From the NCBI RefSeq assembly GCF_020169515.1, contig NZ_JAHMHW010000002.1:558001-622000 (forward strand): DNA of 64,000 nt, written 5' to 3'. Source of the stretch: Paenibacillus vietnamensis (GTDB lineage Bacteria; Bacillota; Bacilli; Paenibacillales; Paenibacillaceae). This document shows positions 45,337 through 54,001 of the stretch, piece by piece. A model generated the notes under the pieces. It made no database searches. It saw only the letters and a program-made list of their open reading frames with translations, and was not told where the DNA came from. The position numbers were made by a program, and so were the translations under genes. Numbering within the stretch: the first letter of the stretch is position 1; each line of letters starts with the position of its first letter.

Positions 45337-45963
45337 TTATGTTCGAAAAATAATCTCGCGGTACACGTTCAAAACAAATTCGTATATTTGCTGAAGCATA
45401 CTGAATACGAGTGCGCCGAGGAATACGATGATGCCCATGACAATAACAGTCAGCACCATCGTCAAGACCGTTTTAACCGCCGTATACTGGTGAACCGTCA
45501 TTGTACCGACGTACAACAGTCCGATAAACCAAACGAATGCGATCGACGTCAGCAAGTAATAGAAAGCCGTTTCTTCCTGCACCATAAAGCGGCTTATGAT
45601 CGTCATAGGCACGTACATCAGTACGATTGGCACAAGCGAATAACCTGCTGCCATCACGATCTCCCTAAATCTCCCTTCCCCCTCCATTAGCGTCGTGATC
45701 GCCCAGTTCGACACGCACCATAAAAAAAACGGGAATACGATCGTAATCAGCTCCATGATACTGTTCAAATTACGGGGATCGTTGAAATTAACCAGAAAGC
45801 CCGAAAACTGCTTTTGCATAATGACCGAGAGAACAACCAGCATCAGGATGACCAGCGCTACGCGAAGCTTGCCCTTACCGTCGTATTTTAGATCCCAGAA
45901 ACCATCGAACGGATGCACAATGACATGCAGCGGGAACCGGAAAAAATCCTGCTTCATCTCCAT
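45337..45963 (-). CDS. YIP1-family membrane protein
   Basis: 208 residues with five predicted membrane helices and the family's HVIVHPFDGFWDLKYDGKGKL start, then YSLVPIVLMYVP in the third helix region. The function is unknown in bacteria; eukaryotic YIP1 proteins act in vesicle traffic, which does not apply directly. Its start overlaps the end of the NHL gene (ATG 45963, stop 45954). In this locus it always sits between the NHL and the DUF5696-like gene, which suggests a membrane partner of both. Confidence 0.7.
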   Translation of the reverse strand: MEMKQDFFRFPLHVIVHPFDGFWDLKYDGKGKLRVALVILMLVVLSVIMQKQFSGFLVNFNDPRNLNSIMELITIVFPFFLWCVSNWAITTLMEGEGRFREIVMAAGYSLVPIVLMYVPMTIISRFMVQEETAFYYLLTSIAFVWFIGLLYVGTMTVHQYTAVKTVLTMVLTVIVMGIIVFLGALVFSMLQQIYEFVLNVYREIIFRT

Positions 45964-47432
45964 TTTCCCTCCTTAGCGATTTGTTCGGCGGATCCGTACG
46001 CGACTGTCCTCCGTCTGCGCGCAAGCCAATAAACCGCCCACACGGCAGTTAGCAGAAGCAACGCAGACAGGAACTCTCCGAAATGCTCCTTCATCACCTC
46101 GCGCCGGTACCGCTTGCAAGCAACCGAGTAATGATCCCGGTCCATGCCCAGCTTGAAATACTCGATCGCTTCCTTATTTCGTTTCTCCATCAGCATTGAT
46201 TTGCCGATTCCGATATAGGCGATGTCATAATTGGCATTAAGCCGGAGCACTTCTTCCCATAGCGGCACGGCCTTCGTATCCTCGCCGTTATAATGAAGCG
46301 CAGTTGCCGCATTCACGGCGGAGCCGAACTTCGTCGGCTCAAACAGGACGATATCGCCTTTACCTCGGTCCAGCACGGCCAGATCGTTACCGATTTGCTC
46401 GATCGCGGCCGGTGCCTTGAATGTTCCAAGTTGATTCCCTTTGCCCCCGAACACGTAAAGGAGATTGCCCTCATCATCGTAGGTGAATACTCTGCCTTGC
46501 GTAGCGTCCAGTACGCTGTACATGCCGCTTCCGAGCACTTTCACGTCGATCATCGTCGATGGGCCTTCCGCGATCCGGTACCGGATATCACCGCTTACGT
46601 CGAAATAACCGAACCGCTTCAGCACGTCTTCGCCGGACGGATTAAGCCGCTTGACCGGCTCCTTCGATCCGGGATCAATATTCGTTGCGTAGACGAAGCC
46701 CTTCGCATCGATATCCATATTGGAAAACTCGGTCGGGATGAACAAGACCATTTGGGCCTTCTGCGCTTCCGTTGAGAAATTTCTCCATAACATTTCGACG
46801 TAGTCCCGCTGTACCTTGTTCGTCCCGACGTACCCGATGAATCGTCCGTTCCCATCGAACTGCATAATGCCTTCGTAAACGCCCCTGGCAACAACATAAA
46901 TCCGCTTCGCTTTGTCTACCGTCACCTTGAGGGGGTGAAATTTGAAATCCGCGGGCAAAATATCGGACGCCGGGTTCTCGATCAGCATATGCAAACTTCC
47001 ATCGCTGGCCAGAACGACGATCCGGGCATTGTCGGTATCAGCGATATAGAGAAAGCCGTCGTCGTCGACAAAAAGGCCGGTTGGACGATTAAAGCCATCC
47101 CGCTTGCCGCCGTTCTCGAATCCGTCAATCACTTCCTTCACTCGCCATTTCTCGTCCAGATGGACAATCCGATTGTTGCCGGTGTCGGCGACGTACAAGC
47201 GGCCATCTCCTGCGGCTGCCATGTCGCCTGGCTCCTGGAAGTCGCCGATGTCAAGCCCGGAACCATTAATTGCCCGACTCGGCACGTAAGCTGCCGGACC
47301 AGGCACAGCCTCTTCCCAATAGTTATAATTGTAGCTCTCATATGGCGTCGATGCGGCGGACACCGGCTCCGTCATTGCAGTAGTGAGTAATAAAGCCGCC
47401 GCAACGGAAACCATCCATTGTTTCACTGCCAA
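45954..47432 (-). CDS. NHL-repeat/TPR membrane protein
   Basis: 492 residues. Signal peptide (about 1-27), an NHL beta-propeller (about 60-370; blade motifs GRLYVADTGNNRIVHLD, GFLYIADTDNARIVVL, MYSVLDATQGRVFTYD), then a TPR-like stretch (AVPLWEEVLRLNANYD and AIEYFKLGMDRD), and a C-terminal membrane helix (about 455-470) with an Arg-rich end. The propeller should face outside and may bind the sugar or partner proteins. The start is TTG at 47432 with TAGGAGGG 7 bases upstream. It lies 12 bases downstream of the permease gene. Confidence 0.75.
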   Translation of the reverse strand: MAVKQWMVSVAAALLLTTAMTEPVSAASTPYESYNYNYWEEAVPGPAAYVPSRAINGSGLDIGDFQEPGDMAAAGDGRLYVADTGNNRIVHLDEKWRVKEVIDGFENGGKRDGFNRPTGLFVDDDGFLYIADTDNARIVVLASDGSLHMLIENPASDILPADFKFHPLKVTVDKAKRIYVVARGVYEGIMQFDGNGRFIGYVGTNKVQRDYVEMLWRNFSTEAQKAQMVLFIPTEFSNMDIDAKGFVYATNIDPGSKEPVKRLNPSGEDVLKRFGYFDVSGDIRYRIAEGPSTMIDVKVLGSGMYSVLDATQGRVFTYDDEGNLLYVFGGKGNQLGTFKAPAAIEQIGNDLAVLDRGKGDIVLFEPTKFGSAVNAATALHYNGEDTKAVPLWEEVLRLNANYDIAYIGIGKSMLMEKRNKEAIEYFKLGMDRDHYSVACKRYRREVMKEHFGEFLSALLLLTAVWAVYWLARRRRTVAYGSAEQIAKEGKWR

Positions 47433-47444
47433 TTGTGTTCCCTC

Positions 47445-48311
47445 CTAGTCCTTCATGCCCGAGGTCGCCATCGTCTCGATAATGCGGCTTTGCGAGAAGA
47501 CGAACAGCGTAATCGGCACGCTCATCAGAATGAGCGCCACGGCCGCCGCCGCGCCTGCCCGGGCGATGCCGCCCTGAACAATTTGGTTCGACGCATAATG
47601 AAGCGATTTAAGCTGTTCGCTATAGATGAAGCCGTTGCCGTCGCTGCCCCATAACATTTGAAATAGTAAAATGATTAATGTCATCCATGCCGGCTTCACG
47701 TTCGGCATCACAATCGACCAGAAAATGCGGTATTCGCTCGCGCCGTCAAGCTTTGCCGCCTCCAGCAACGCGTCGGGAATTTGTTCCATAAACTGCTTCA
47801 TCAGGTACAGGCCGAGCGAATAGGCAAACGCCGGGACAATGACAGCCCAATACGTATCGATCAGGCCGATCCACGACATGATCATATAGGTCGGGATGGC
47901 CGTTACGGCAGGAGTGAACATGAGCGACAGGACGACGACGGTAAACATGAAGTTTTTGCCCGGAAACTTATGTTTTGCAAGCGGATAAGCCGCCGCTGAG
48001 GCCAGCAGCACATGGCCGATGATGCCCATTCCCGTAATGAACACCGTATTAAAAACGTACCGCGAGAACGGTACCCACGAATTGCCAAGCAAATTGATCA
48101 GATCAATAAAGTTGAACAGAGTCGGGTTGCGCACGAAAAGCGTGGGCGGAAACATGAAAATTTCATCAAGCGGCTTAAAGGCGTTGTTGATCGCGTAAAT
48201 GAGCGGCAGAACCATGAATGCTCCAAACGCCGCCAGCAGTATAAACAGCGAGAAACTGCCCCAAAACGACCGGTTAACCCTTTTCTTCCGGACGATAAAC
48301 GAAGAGGTCAT
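47445..48311 (-). CDS. Carbohydrate ABC transporter permease, MalG type
   Basis: 288 residues, six membrane helices, EAA loop DALLEAAKLDGASEYR (about 195). The C-terminal end is RIIETMATSGMKD, typical of the family. It follows the MalF-type gene by 4 bases. Second permease pair of the mannan operon. Confidence 0.9.
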   Translation of the reverse strand: MTSSFIVRKKRVNRSFWGSFSLFILLAAFGAFMVLPLIYAINNAFKPLDEIFMFPPTLFVRNPTLFNFIDLINLLGNSWVPFSRYVFNTVFITGMGIIGHVLLASAAAYPLAKHKFPGKNFMFTVVVLSLMFTPAVTAIPTYMIMSWIGLIDTYWAVIVPAFAYSLGLYLMKQFMEQIPDALLEAAKLDGASEYRIFWSIVMPNVKPAWMTLIILLFQMLWGSDGNGFIYSEQLKSLHYASNQIVQGGIARAGAAAAVALILMSVPITLFVFSQSRIIETMATSGMKD

Positions 48312-48315
48312 CGAA

Positions 48316-49221
48316 TCATTCTCCCACCTTGCGTAGAAGTTTTTGAATCATTAGGTTCGTGCCCACCATAATCATGAACAGCACGGTAGCGATGGATGAC
48401 GCATAGCCCATTTCAAACCGGGTGGTGCCGAAATCCATCAGGTGGGTAACGATCGTCTCCGCGGCGTAGTTCACGCTCGGAAAACCCGCCAACGCAATTG
48501 ACACGTCGGCTACGGCGAATGCGGTCGTCAGCTGAATGACTGCTCCGAACATGAGCTGCGGACGCATCGAAGGAAGCGTAACGAACCACAGCTCCTGCCA
48601 GCGATTCCTAATCCCGTCCACGGCTCCCGCCTCGTACAATGTTTTATCCACGATCTGCAAGCCTGCGATGAATGCCAGAAAACCGGTGCCTAGGCTGAGC
48701 CAAAGTTGAACGACAATGATGATCGGCAAAATCAGCTCCTCCGTCTTTAGCCACTGAATCGGTTCCAAAATGAAGCCCCATTTGATCAGAAATCCGTTGG
48801 CGATCCCATAGCGATCTCCCGAAAATACCATTAGCCAAATAAAAAATACGTTGCCGGAAATCGACGGGGCGTAGAAGATAAGTGTCATCAGCGCCCTTAG
48901 CTTCGGCGACAGCTCATTGATGATCCATGCGAATACGAAACAAGCGATATAACTGACCGGTCCGGTAATGACCGCAAACAGCAGCGTGTTCTTCACTGCA
49001 ATCAGGAAGATGTCGTCCTCAAGGAACAGCCTCGTGTAGTTCTGCCAGCCGATAAAGCGCGGGAATTCCAGCATGTTGAAATAAGTAAAGCTAAGTAAGA
49101 TCGATATGAGGACCGGTACGACCGTAAAAACGGTGAACAAGACCATGTACGGTGCCAGCAAAATATACGAATGCTTATTGTTTTTTGCTTCCCGCAATTT
49201 CAGGCTCCACCAATGTTGCAT
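48316..49221 (-). CDS. Carbohydrate ABC transporter permease, MalF type
   Basis: 301 residues from the ATG at 49221, which has GGGGAGG 8 bases upstream; an open stretch further upstream overlaps the binding protein and is ignored. Six membrane helices, with LLAPYMVLFTVF first; the EAA loop is weak (TLYEAGAVDGIRNRWQ). It is next to the 977-residue binding protein, which is its likely partner. Confidence 0.9.
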   Translation of the reverse strand: MQHWWSLKLREAKNNKHSYILLAPYMVLFTVFTVVPVLISILLSFTYFNMLEFPRFIGWQNYTRLFLEDDIFLIAVKNTLLFAVITGPVSYIACFVFAWIINELSPKLRALMTLIFYAPSISGNVFFIWLMVFSGDRYGIANGFLIKWGFILEPIQWLKTEELILPIIIVVQLWLSLGTGFLAFIAGLQIVDKTLYEAGAVDGIRNRWQELWFVTLPSMRPQLMFGAVIQLTTAFAVADVSIALAGFPSVNYAAETIVTHLMDFGTTRFEMGYASSIATVLFMIMVGTNLMIQKLLRKVGE

Positions 49222-49237
49222 ATTTGAAACCTCCCCT

Positions 49238-52171
49238 TTATTGCGGCAGACCAAATTCAGTCCGTTTTGTCGTAATCTCATCTTGAATGTACTGCACGTA
49301 GTCAGTCATCGATTCGCGTGCTTCCACCTGTCCGACAACCGTCTTGTAGAACGCATTGAAGAGATGGCGCCCCGTAAAATAACCGCCCGGTACTTCGGGA
49401 ATGCCGCGGACCCACTCGAATTGGGCTTTCAGGCTTTCATAGTCGGCAACCGGCCAAGGGAGGCTGTCGAGCGCCTTGATATTGGCCGTCGGATAACGGG
49501 CTGCTGCGCCCATCAGGCCTTCCATTTCCCGGCCGAACGTCGTCTGCGCCTCGTCACTGGTCCACCACTTCATGAATGCCCAGGCTGCTTCCTTATCCTT
49601 CGCCTTGTCGAGCATAATGACGGATTGCCCGCCGCTTGGCACCTCTCGGTTAATTGTGCCGTCCTCCTGCACTGTACCCGGAATGGTCGTGAACCCCCAC
49701 AAACCCCTGATTTCCGGAGCGAAAACTGACAGCTGGTTGTATGTCGTATAATCGGCGATACCGATCGGCATCTCCCCGGTTCGGAAACGATTTGCGAAAT
49801 CGAATTCCCGCTCCAGCTTATAATCGGTGTATAGCTCCGTCCACTGCTTGAACGTCTCAAGGCCGACGCGGGAGTCCAGATCGGATTCTCGCCCGTCGCT
49901 GCGGTAAAATTGTCCGCCGTTCTGGAACAACAGCGCGGCATACATCGAATTCGGCGGCAAATTCTGGCCTTGAACGGCTGCATGCGCGACCTGCGGCAGC
50001 GCGAGCTGCATATGATTTTTGCTCAGCACGGCTAGCAGACTCGCAACGTCATCCCATGTCTGCGGAACCCCAAGCCCGAGCTCCTCCAGCACGTCTTTCC
50101 GGTAAAACAGCATATTGAAGGTTTGTGTCTCCGGCAACGCGTATACACCGTTCTCGTAGGTGAGCGGAACTAGCGAGCTGGGACGGAAACGGTTCTTCAC
50201 TTCGTCAAAATCGTCGAATTGGGTCAAATCGGCCGCAGCTCCGCGCATCGCATAATTGACAGGGATGTCGTTCTCGACTTGCATCGCAACATCGGGTCCT
50301 TGGCCCGCCAGCGTTGCCGGAAGGAGCGTTCCCATGTTGACCAGCTTCAGATTAACGTTAATGCCGGTCTCGGAGGTGAACGTTTCATCAATCATCGCCT
50401 TCATCGTGTTCGCCTGATCGCGCCCGCTGCCGATCCAAACGGTGATCGTTCGCTGATCTTTGTCCTCCGCGATATTTCCGATTTGGTTATAATCCGTAAA
50501 GAAAGAAGACAGGAAGGCGGATGCCTCATGCATAAGCTTGGAGCCGAAGCCCATCCCCTTCTTCTGAAACTTCGCGTCCGGCGAAGCCACGTAAATCGAA
50601 TCAATCTCCAGCGGCTGCTCTCGTGCCTTCTGCACCCATGTGCCAAGGCCGCCGGTGTTTGTTTTATAAGCGGCAAGCCTTCTTGGAATCGTATCGGGCC
50701 GGTCGATCATTTCCTCCAGCTGCGCCGACATCGTCTTCAGCAGCGCGATCTGGTCACTGGATTGACCGGCGAGTTCGATCAGCTGCTCTGATACGCTATC
50801 AAGCCGCTCCTTCTCCGTATTGAACGCCTCCAGCATATTGGGAATTTTTTTCTCCAGCTGATAGTCGCGGATTTCATCGGGCTTCGTTCCGGTAATCATC
50901 AATATTTTGCGGTACATTTCGTTCAAGCGATAAAGGCTGCTCTCGACCTCGCGGATAAGCGGAGCGAATTCGCCGAGATTCGCTTCAAGACGAAGCACAT
51001 GTTTCCCTTTGTCCAGCTTGAACAGATACGGATCATTTCCACCCATGACATCGAGCCGGTAGCCGTTTTTGTACTTGAAGGCCACTCGCTCCATTTCTTG
51101 AAACGGCACAGTGCCGTCGATCGTCATCCTGCGCGTCGAATAGATGCCTCGCACGAAATTCTGCTTCGATTTAAAGGCGATTTTGTACAATCCGGTTTCC
51201 GGGACGTTGATTTCCCATTCCATCCACTGGCCGGGCAAGCGCCAATTCAAACCGCCGATCGTGTTGACTTTTATTTTTGAAGCGCTGTACGGCGTTACGG
51301 CAGCGCTTGAGCGTTCGCTAAGTGGGTACAACGTAGGTGACGATTTGGCAATCGCGTCTTCGCCTTGAACGGTTACAAGTACGTCGCTTACCGGTCTGGC
51401 GCCTAGTTCTTCGTATCTCCGGCTCGCCTCTATATAAGCAGGCGGCGTTTGCGGCTGGCAAAGCTTCAGGTGCTTGATGACCATCGGCTCACGTGTGGAT
51501 TCGAGCGTGATCGTATGCTCACCCTTAGAGAAATAAAAGAGGAACGGGTCATTCTCGTAGCCATCAGAGTCTTGAAATCGCTTTTCGCTCCATCTCGGCG
51601 CTTCAACCTGTCTTGGCCTTAGATCGTTTCCTTGGTTGTCCGTAACCATTTCGGCTTTCTCGTTGCTCCATATCCGGTCAAACTGCAAATAGGCGGCTTC
51701 CTTGAACGGACGTTCACCGTCGATGGTAAGCGAGCGCTCGATGGCCGAGCTTTTGCCTTCGATCGGATAATACAGCAAGGATAAATTGTACAATCCTGCT
51801 TCCGGCACATCGACGGTCCACTCCACTGTCCCTGATTCCGGCGTGAGCAAAGATGGGCCATCCATGCCTTCGTAGCTCTCCAGCTTCTTAAAGCCTGCTG
51901 TTTCGCTAACGCTCATGTAGTTCGCGGCTTGGACGACGATCTCGCGGGCAGGCTTACCCGCATCGGAGTATCCGGTCAAGTATTCCGCGTATTTTACCTC
52001 GCCTGTCCTGGCAGGGCTCGAGTGTTCTTCCTGCGCCGATTTTTCCGGAGCGGCGGCGTGACCTAGATCCGCCTGCAAGCTTACGCCAGCCGGAAGAACG
52101 AGCGACAGCCCCAGTGTGGCGAGAACCATGTTTCTTGCCAATTTTGTCAGCCTTTCGCTGCTGTTCACCAC
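49238..52171 (-). CDS. Extracellular solute-binding protein with two carbohydrate-binding-like domains, no lipobox
   Basis: 977 residues, about twice a normal binding protein. Signal peptide (about 1-40, ending ...GHAAA) with no lipobox Cys. Two jelly-roll domains resembling CBM35/CBM6-like modules follow (about 75-245 and 265-405; both contain the EWxxxVPEAGLYNLS/EINVPETGLYKIAF strand). A helical linker (about 410-520) precedes a family 1 binding-protein fold (about 560-977; TVWIGSGRDQANTMKAMI, GQGPDVAMQVEND, VYALPETQTFNMLFYRKDV, PSGGQSVIMLDKAKD). The protein may capture longer chains before transfer to the permeases at 48316 and 47445. The start is GTG with AAAAGGGGG upstream. How it stays at the cell surface is unclear. 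Confidence 0.8.
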   Translation of the reverse strand: MVNSSERLTKLARNMVLATLGLSLVLPAGVSLQADLGHAAAPEKSAQEEHSSPARTGEVKYAEYLTGYSDAGKPAREIVVQAANYMSVSETAGFKKLESYEGMDGPSLLTPESGTVEWTVDVPEAGLYNLSLLYYPIEGKSSAIERSLTIDGERPFKEAAYLQFDRIWSNEKAEMVTDNQGNDLRPRQVEAPRWSEKRFQDSDGYENDPFLFYFSKGEHTITLESTREPMVIKHLKLCQPQTPPAYIEASRRYEELGARPVSDVLVTVQGEDAIAKSSPTLYPLSERSSAAVTPYSASKIKVNTIGGLNWRLPGQWMEWEINVPETGLYKIAFKSKQNFVRGIYSTRRMTIDGTVPFQEMERVAFKYKNGYRLDVMGGNDPYLFKLDKGKHVLRLEANLGEFAPLIREVESSLYRLNEMYRKILMITGTKPDEIRDYQLEKKIPNMLEAFNTEKERLDSVSEQLIELAGQSSDQIALLKTMSAQLEEMIDRPDTIPRRLAAYKTNTGGLGTWVQKAREQPLEIDSIYVASPDAKFQKKGMGFGSKLMHEASAFLSSFFTDYNQIGNIAEDKDQRTITVWIGSGRDQANTMKAMIDETFTSETGINVNLKLVNMGTLLPATLAGQGPDVAMQVENDIPVNYAMRGAAADLTQFDDFDEVKNRFRPSSLVPLTYENGVYALPETQTFNMLFYRKDVLEELGLGVPQTWDDVASLLAVLSKNHMQLALPQVAHAAVQGQNLPPNSMYAALLFQNGGQFYRSDGRESDLDSRVGLETFKQWTELYTDYKLEREFDFANRFRTGEMPIGIADYTTYNQLSVFAPEIRGLWGFTTIPGTVQEDGTINREVPSGGQSVIMLDKAKDKEAAWAFMKWWTSDEAQTTFGREMEGLMGAAARYPTANIKALDSLPWPVADYESLKAQFEWVRGIPEVPGGYFTGRHLFNAFYKTVVGQVEARESMTDYVQYIQDEITTKRTEFGLPQ

Positions 52172-52225
52172 AAATCCCCCTTTTCCGTAAAGAGCGGCTT
52201 GCCTTTCTCTCTTCGTTCATACAGT

Positions 52226-52252
52226 CGGGGGAAGTCTGAATAGACACCCCCG
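52226..52252 (-). terminator. Intercistronic hairpin
   Basis: CGGGGG...AGTCT pairs with AGAC...CCCCCG around a 4-base loop. No U-run follows on the minus strand. It lies between the first binding protein gene and the rest of the operon, where it may protect or process the mRNA so the lipoprotein is made in excess. Confidence 0.5.
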
Positions 52253-52267
52253 AGGGCTGTTCACCGG

Positions 52268-53596
52268 TTACTTGCCGAGCTTGTCGATCGAAGCCTGTGC
52301 CTGCGCTTTGTATTTCTCCGCGGAGGCGGCAACGGAAGCCTTGTTAACGATAACATCCTGCACAAAAGAATAAGTCGGATAATCCGGGTAAGCGTCGTCA
52401 ATCATGATCACGCCGGTGCCCGCGATATGTTCCCGAATCATCGCAACGTCCTCTTCATGGCCGTAAATGCTCTCCAAATAGTCCTGGCCCGGGTACTCTT
52501 CAATTTGCGGAATATCGAATGTTTCCTCGTAAATTTGGTAGACGATCTTCGGATCGACGACGCCCTTCGGGATAAACTTGGCCGACGCCGAAGTGTTCGC
52601 GTATGTCATTTCCTTCGTTCCTTGCGGACCGTTCGGAATCGGAACAACGCCCATGTCGAACGTAAGATCCCTCAAATTCCACTCGGCCGACGTGAACATC
52701 GCAACATCGCCGTCTTTAAACGTATTCGACTCTTCCCAGTTCATCGGGTCGCCTGTTTTCACTTTCACGACCTTCTCCGTATTGTAGAGACGGTTTACGA
52801 ACTCGGCCGCTTCGATCGTTCTCGGATCGGAAATGCCTTCCTTGCCTGCTTCCTCATCCGCGAGCTTCACACCGTTTGCCGCCGCGAAATGCTTCACGGC
52901 ATCGAGCGCCCATCCGGAGTAGCCGTACACATCGGTCTTGCCGTCGTTGTCCGTATCTTTGGTGGCAAGCTTCGCGATCTCTATGAATTTTTCCCAGTTC
53001 CACTCACCGGAGGCGTACAGCTCTTGCAGATCGGGCAGGCCGAGCTTCTTGAACAAATCGCGGTTGTAGTGCATGCCGAGTCCGATCGCGGTCGGATTGT
53101 CGAAGGCGTATTCATGGCCCGCGATGGCCGGATATCTTGTAATCAGGTTCGCTTCGTTATTAATGTTAGAGAAAGATTGCGCGAATTCGTCGACCGGGAC
53201 GAGCTGGCCTTTCAGAATGGCCGGCAGTGCCGATTTATACTCCATCTGAACGATATCAGCGAAAGGCTCTCCCGCGAGGACGGTTGTCGTAAATTTGTTC
53301 ATGTACTCTTCAAAAGGGACATTCAAAAATTCGATTTTCACGTTGTATTTCTGCTCGACCTCGGCAATTTTATCCAAACGCGCTTTGTCGGATGCACTCT
53401 CGCCCGCCGGCTTCAAATCCCACCATGCCGCTACCCGGATTACGCGTCCGCCCAGGTCGACCGCTTCTCCTTCCGGTGAGGATGCTGCCGTCTCCGACGG
53501 AGGCGTATAATCTGTAGTGTTCGTTTCCTTGCTGCAAGCGGATAGCAATAGCGTCAAGCACATGACCAAAATAGAAAGCCCTTTCATTTTTCTCAT
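52268..53596 (-). CDS. Sugar ABC transporter solute-binding lipoprotein
   Basis: 442 residues from the ATG at 53596 (GGGAGGTTTG upstream; 19 earlier codons are ignored). Lipobox LLSACSK gives a lipid-anchored extracellular protein. Family 1 features are KYNVKIEFLNVPFEEYMNKF, TTVLAGEPFADIVQMEY, and DVAMFTSAEWNLRDL. It is the first gene of the long mannan operon and lies behind a sigma-A type promoter flanked by CATAACAA sites. The ligand is probably manno- or galactomanno-oligosaccharide, inferred from context. Confidence 0.9.
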   Translation of the reverse strand: MRKMKGLSILVMCLTLLLSACSKETNTTDYTPPSETAASSPEGEAVDLGGRVIRVAAWWDLKPAGESASDKARLDKIAEVEQKYNVKIEFLNVPFEEYMNKFTTTVLAGEPFADIVQMEYKSALPAILKGQLVPVDEFAQSFSNINNEANLITRYPAIAGHEYAFDNPTAIGLGMHYNRDLFKKLGLPDLQELYASGEWNWEKFIEIAKLATKDTDNDGKTDVYGYSGWALDAVKHFAAANGVKLADEEAGKEGISDPRTIEAAEFVNRLYNTEKVVKVKTGDPMNWEESNTFKDGDVAMFTSAEWNLRDLTFDMGVVPIPNGPQGTKEMTYANTSASAKFIPKGVVDPKIVYQIYEETFDIPQIEEYPGQDYLESIYGHEEDVAMIREHIAGTGVIMIDDAYPDYPTYSFVQDVIVNKASVAASAEKYKAQAQASIDKLGK

Positions 53597-53745
53597 AGAC
53601 AAACCTCCCAATTTTAATGTCTTCATTCGAATCCCCGCCGGTAAATCAAACATTTACATGCAGCCTGAGATCACAACTTGTTATCAACGACTGCATTAAA
53701 ACCGAATCACCACCTTTTTTGTTATTTGGTTTGTTTTTTTGTTTG

Positions 53746-53756
53746 CATAACAAAAG
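53746..53756. promoter_or_regulatory. Operator-like site at the start of the mannan operon
   Basis: CATAACAAAAG overlaps the downstream edge of the -10 of the leftward promoter. It is one arm of the palindrome at 53901-53917. A further arm, ATTTGTTATC, lies at 53791-53800 just upstream of the -35. Confidence 0.6.
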
Positions 53757-53782
53757 ATATCACGACATAAAATAAAGGTCAA
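53754..53782 (-). promoter_or_regulatory. Sigma-A type promoter of the mannan operon
   Basis: On the minus strand TTGACC (53782-53777), a 17-base spacer, and TATCTT (53759-53754). It is the best hexamer pair in the intergenic region and reads into the binding protein gene through a leader of about 150 bases. Confidence 0.6.
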
Positions 53783-53894
53783 TCGTTTTTATTTGTTATC
53801 TCAAACTCAAATTCAGTTAGGAGGAATAAAAGCCTGTTATTTATGCGGAAAATGAGGTAAATATGCCATGAAAACCGTCTCAAAAACAAAGGGC

Positions 53895-53924
53895 TTTCCA
53901 CATAACAAATTGTTATGATATACT
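53895..53924 (+). promoter_or_regulatory. Sigma-A type promoter of the LacI-type regulator
   Basis: TTTCCA (53895-53900), an 18-base spacer and TATACT (53919-53924). The palindromic operator fills the spacer, which fits autorepression. Confidence 0.55.
53901..53917. promoter_or_regulatory. Palindromic operator for the LacI-type regulator
   Basis: CATAACAAATTGTTATG, perfect 8-base arms around one central base. Unlike most LacI-family operators it lacks the central CpG. It lies between the -35 and -10 of the regulator's own promoter. Confidence 0.7.
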
Positions 53925-54001
53925 GACAAATAACAACGTAACCAAACAAAAATGATTTGAAATCTGTATTAGGTATGAATTCATTACACAAGAAAAAGAG
54001 G

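Noticed and set aside
48012..48371. 119-codon plus-strand frame over the permease junction
   Set aside because: Antisense frame without motifs; both permeases are clear on the minus strand.
52427..53479. 350-codon plus-strand frame opposite the binding protein at 52268
   Set aside because: Arg/His/Phe-rich composition typical of an antisense frame; the minus strand encodes an obvious lipoprotein.
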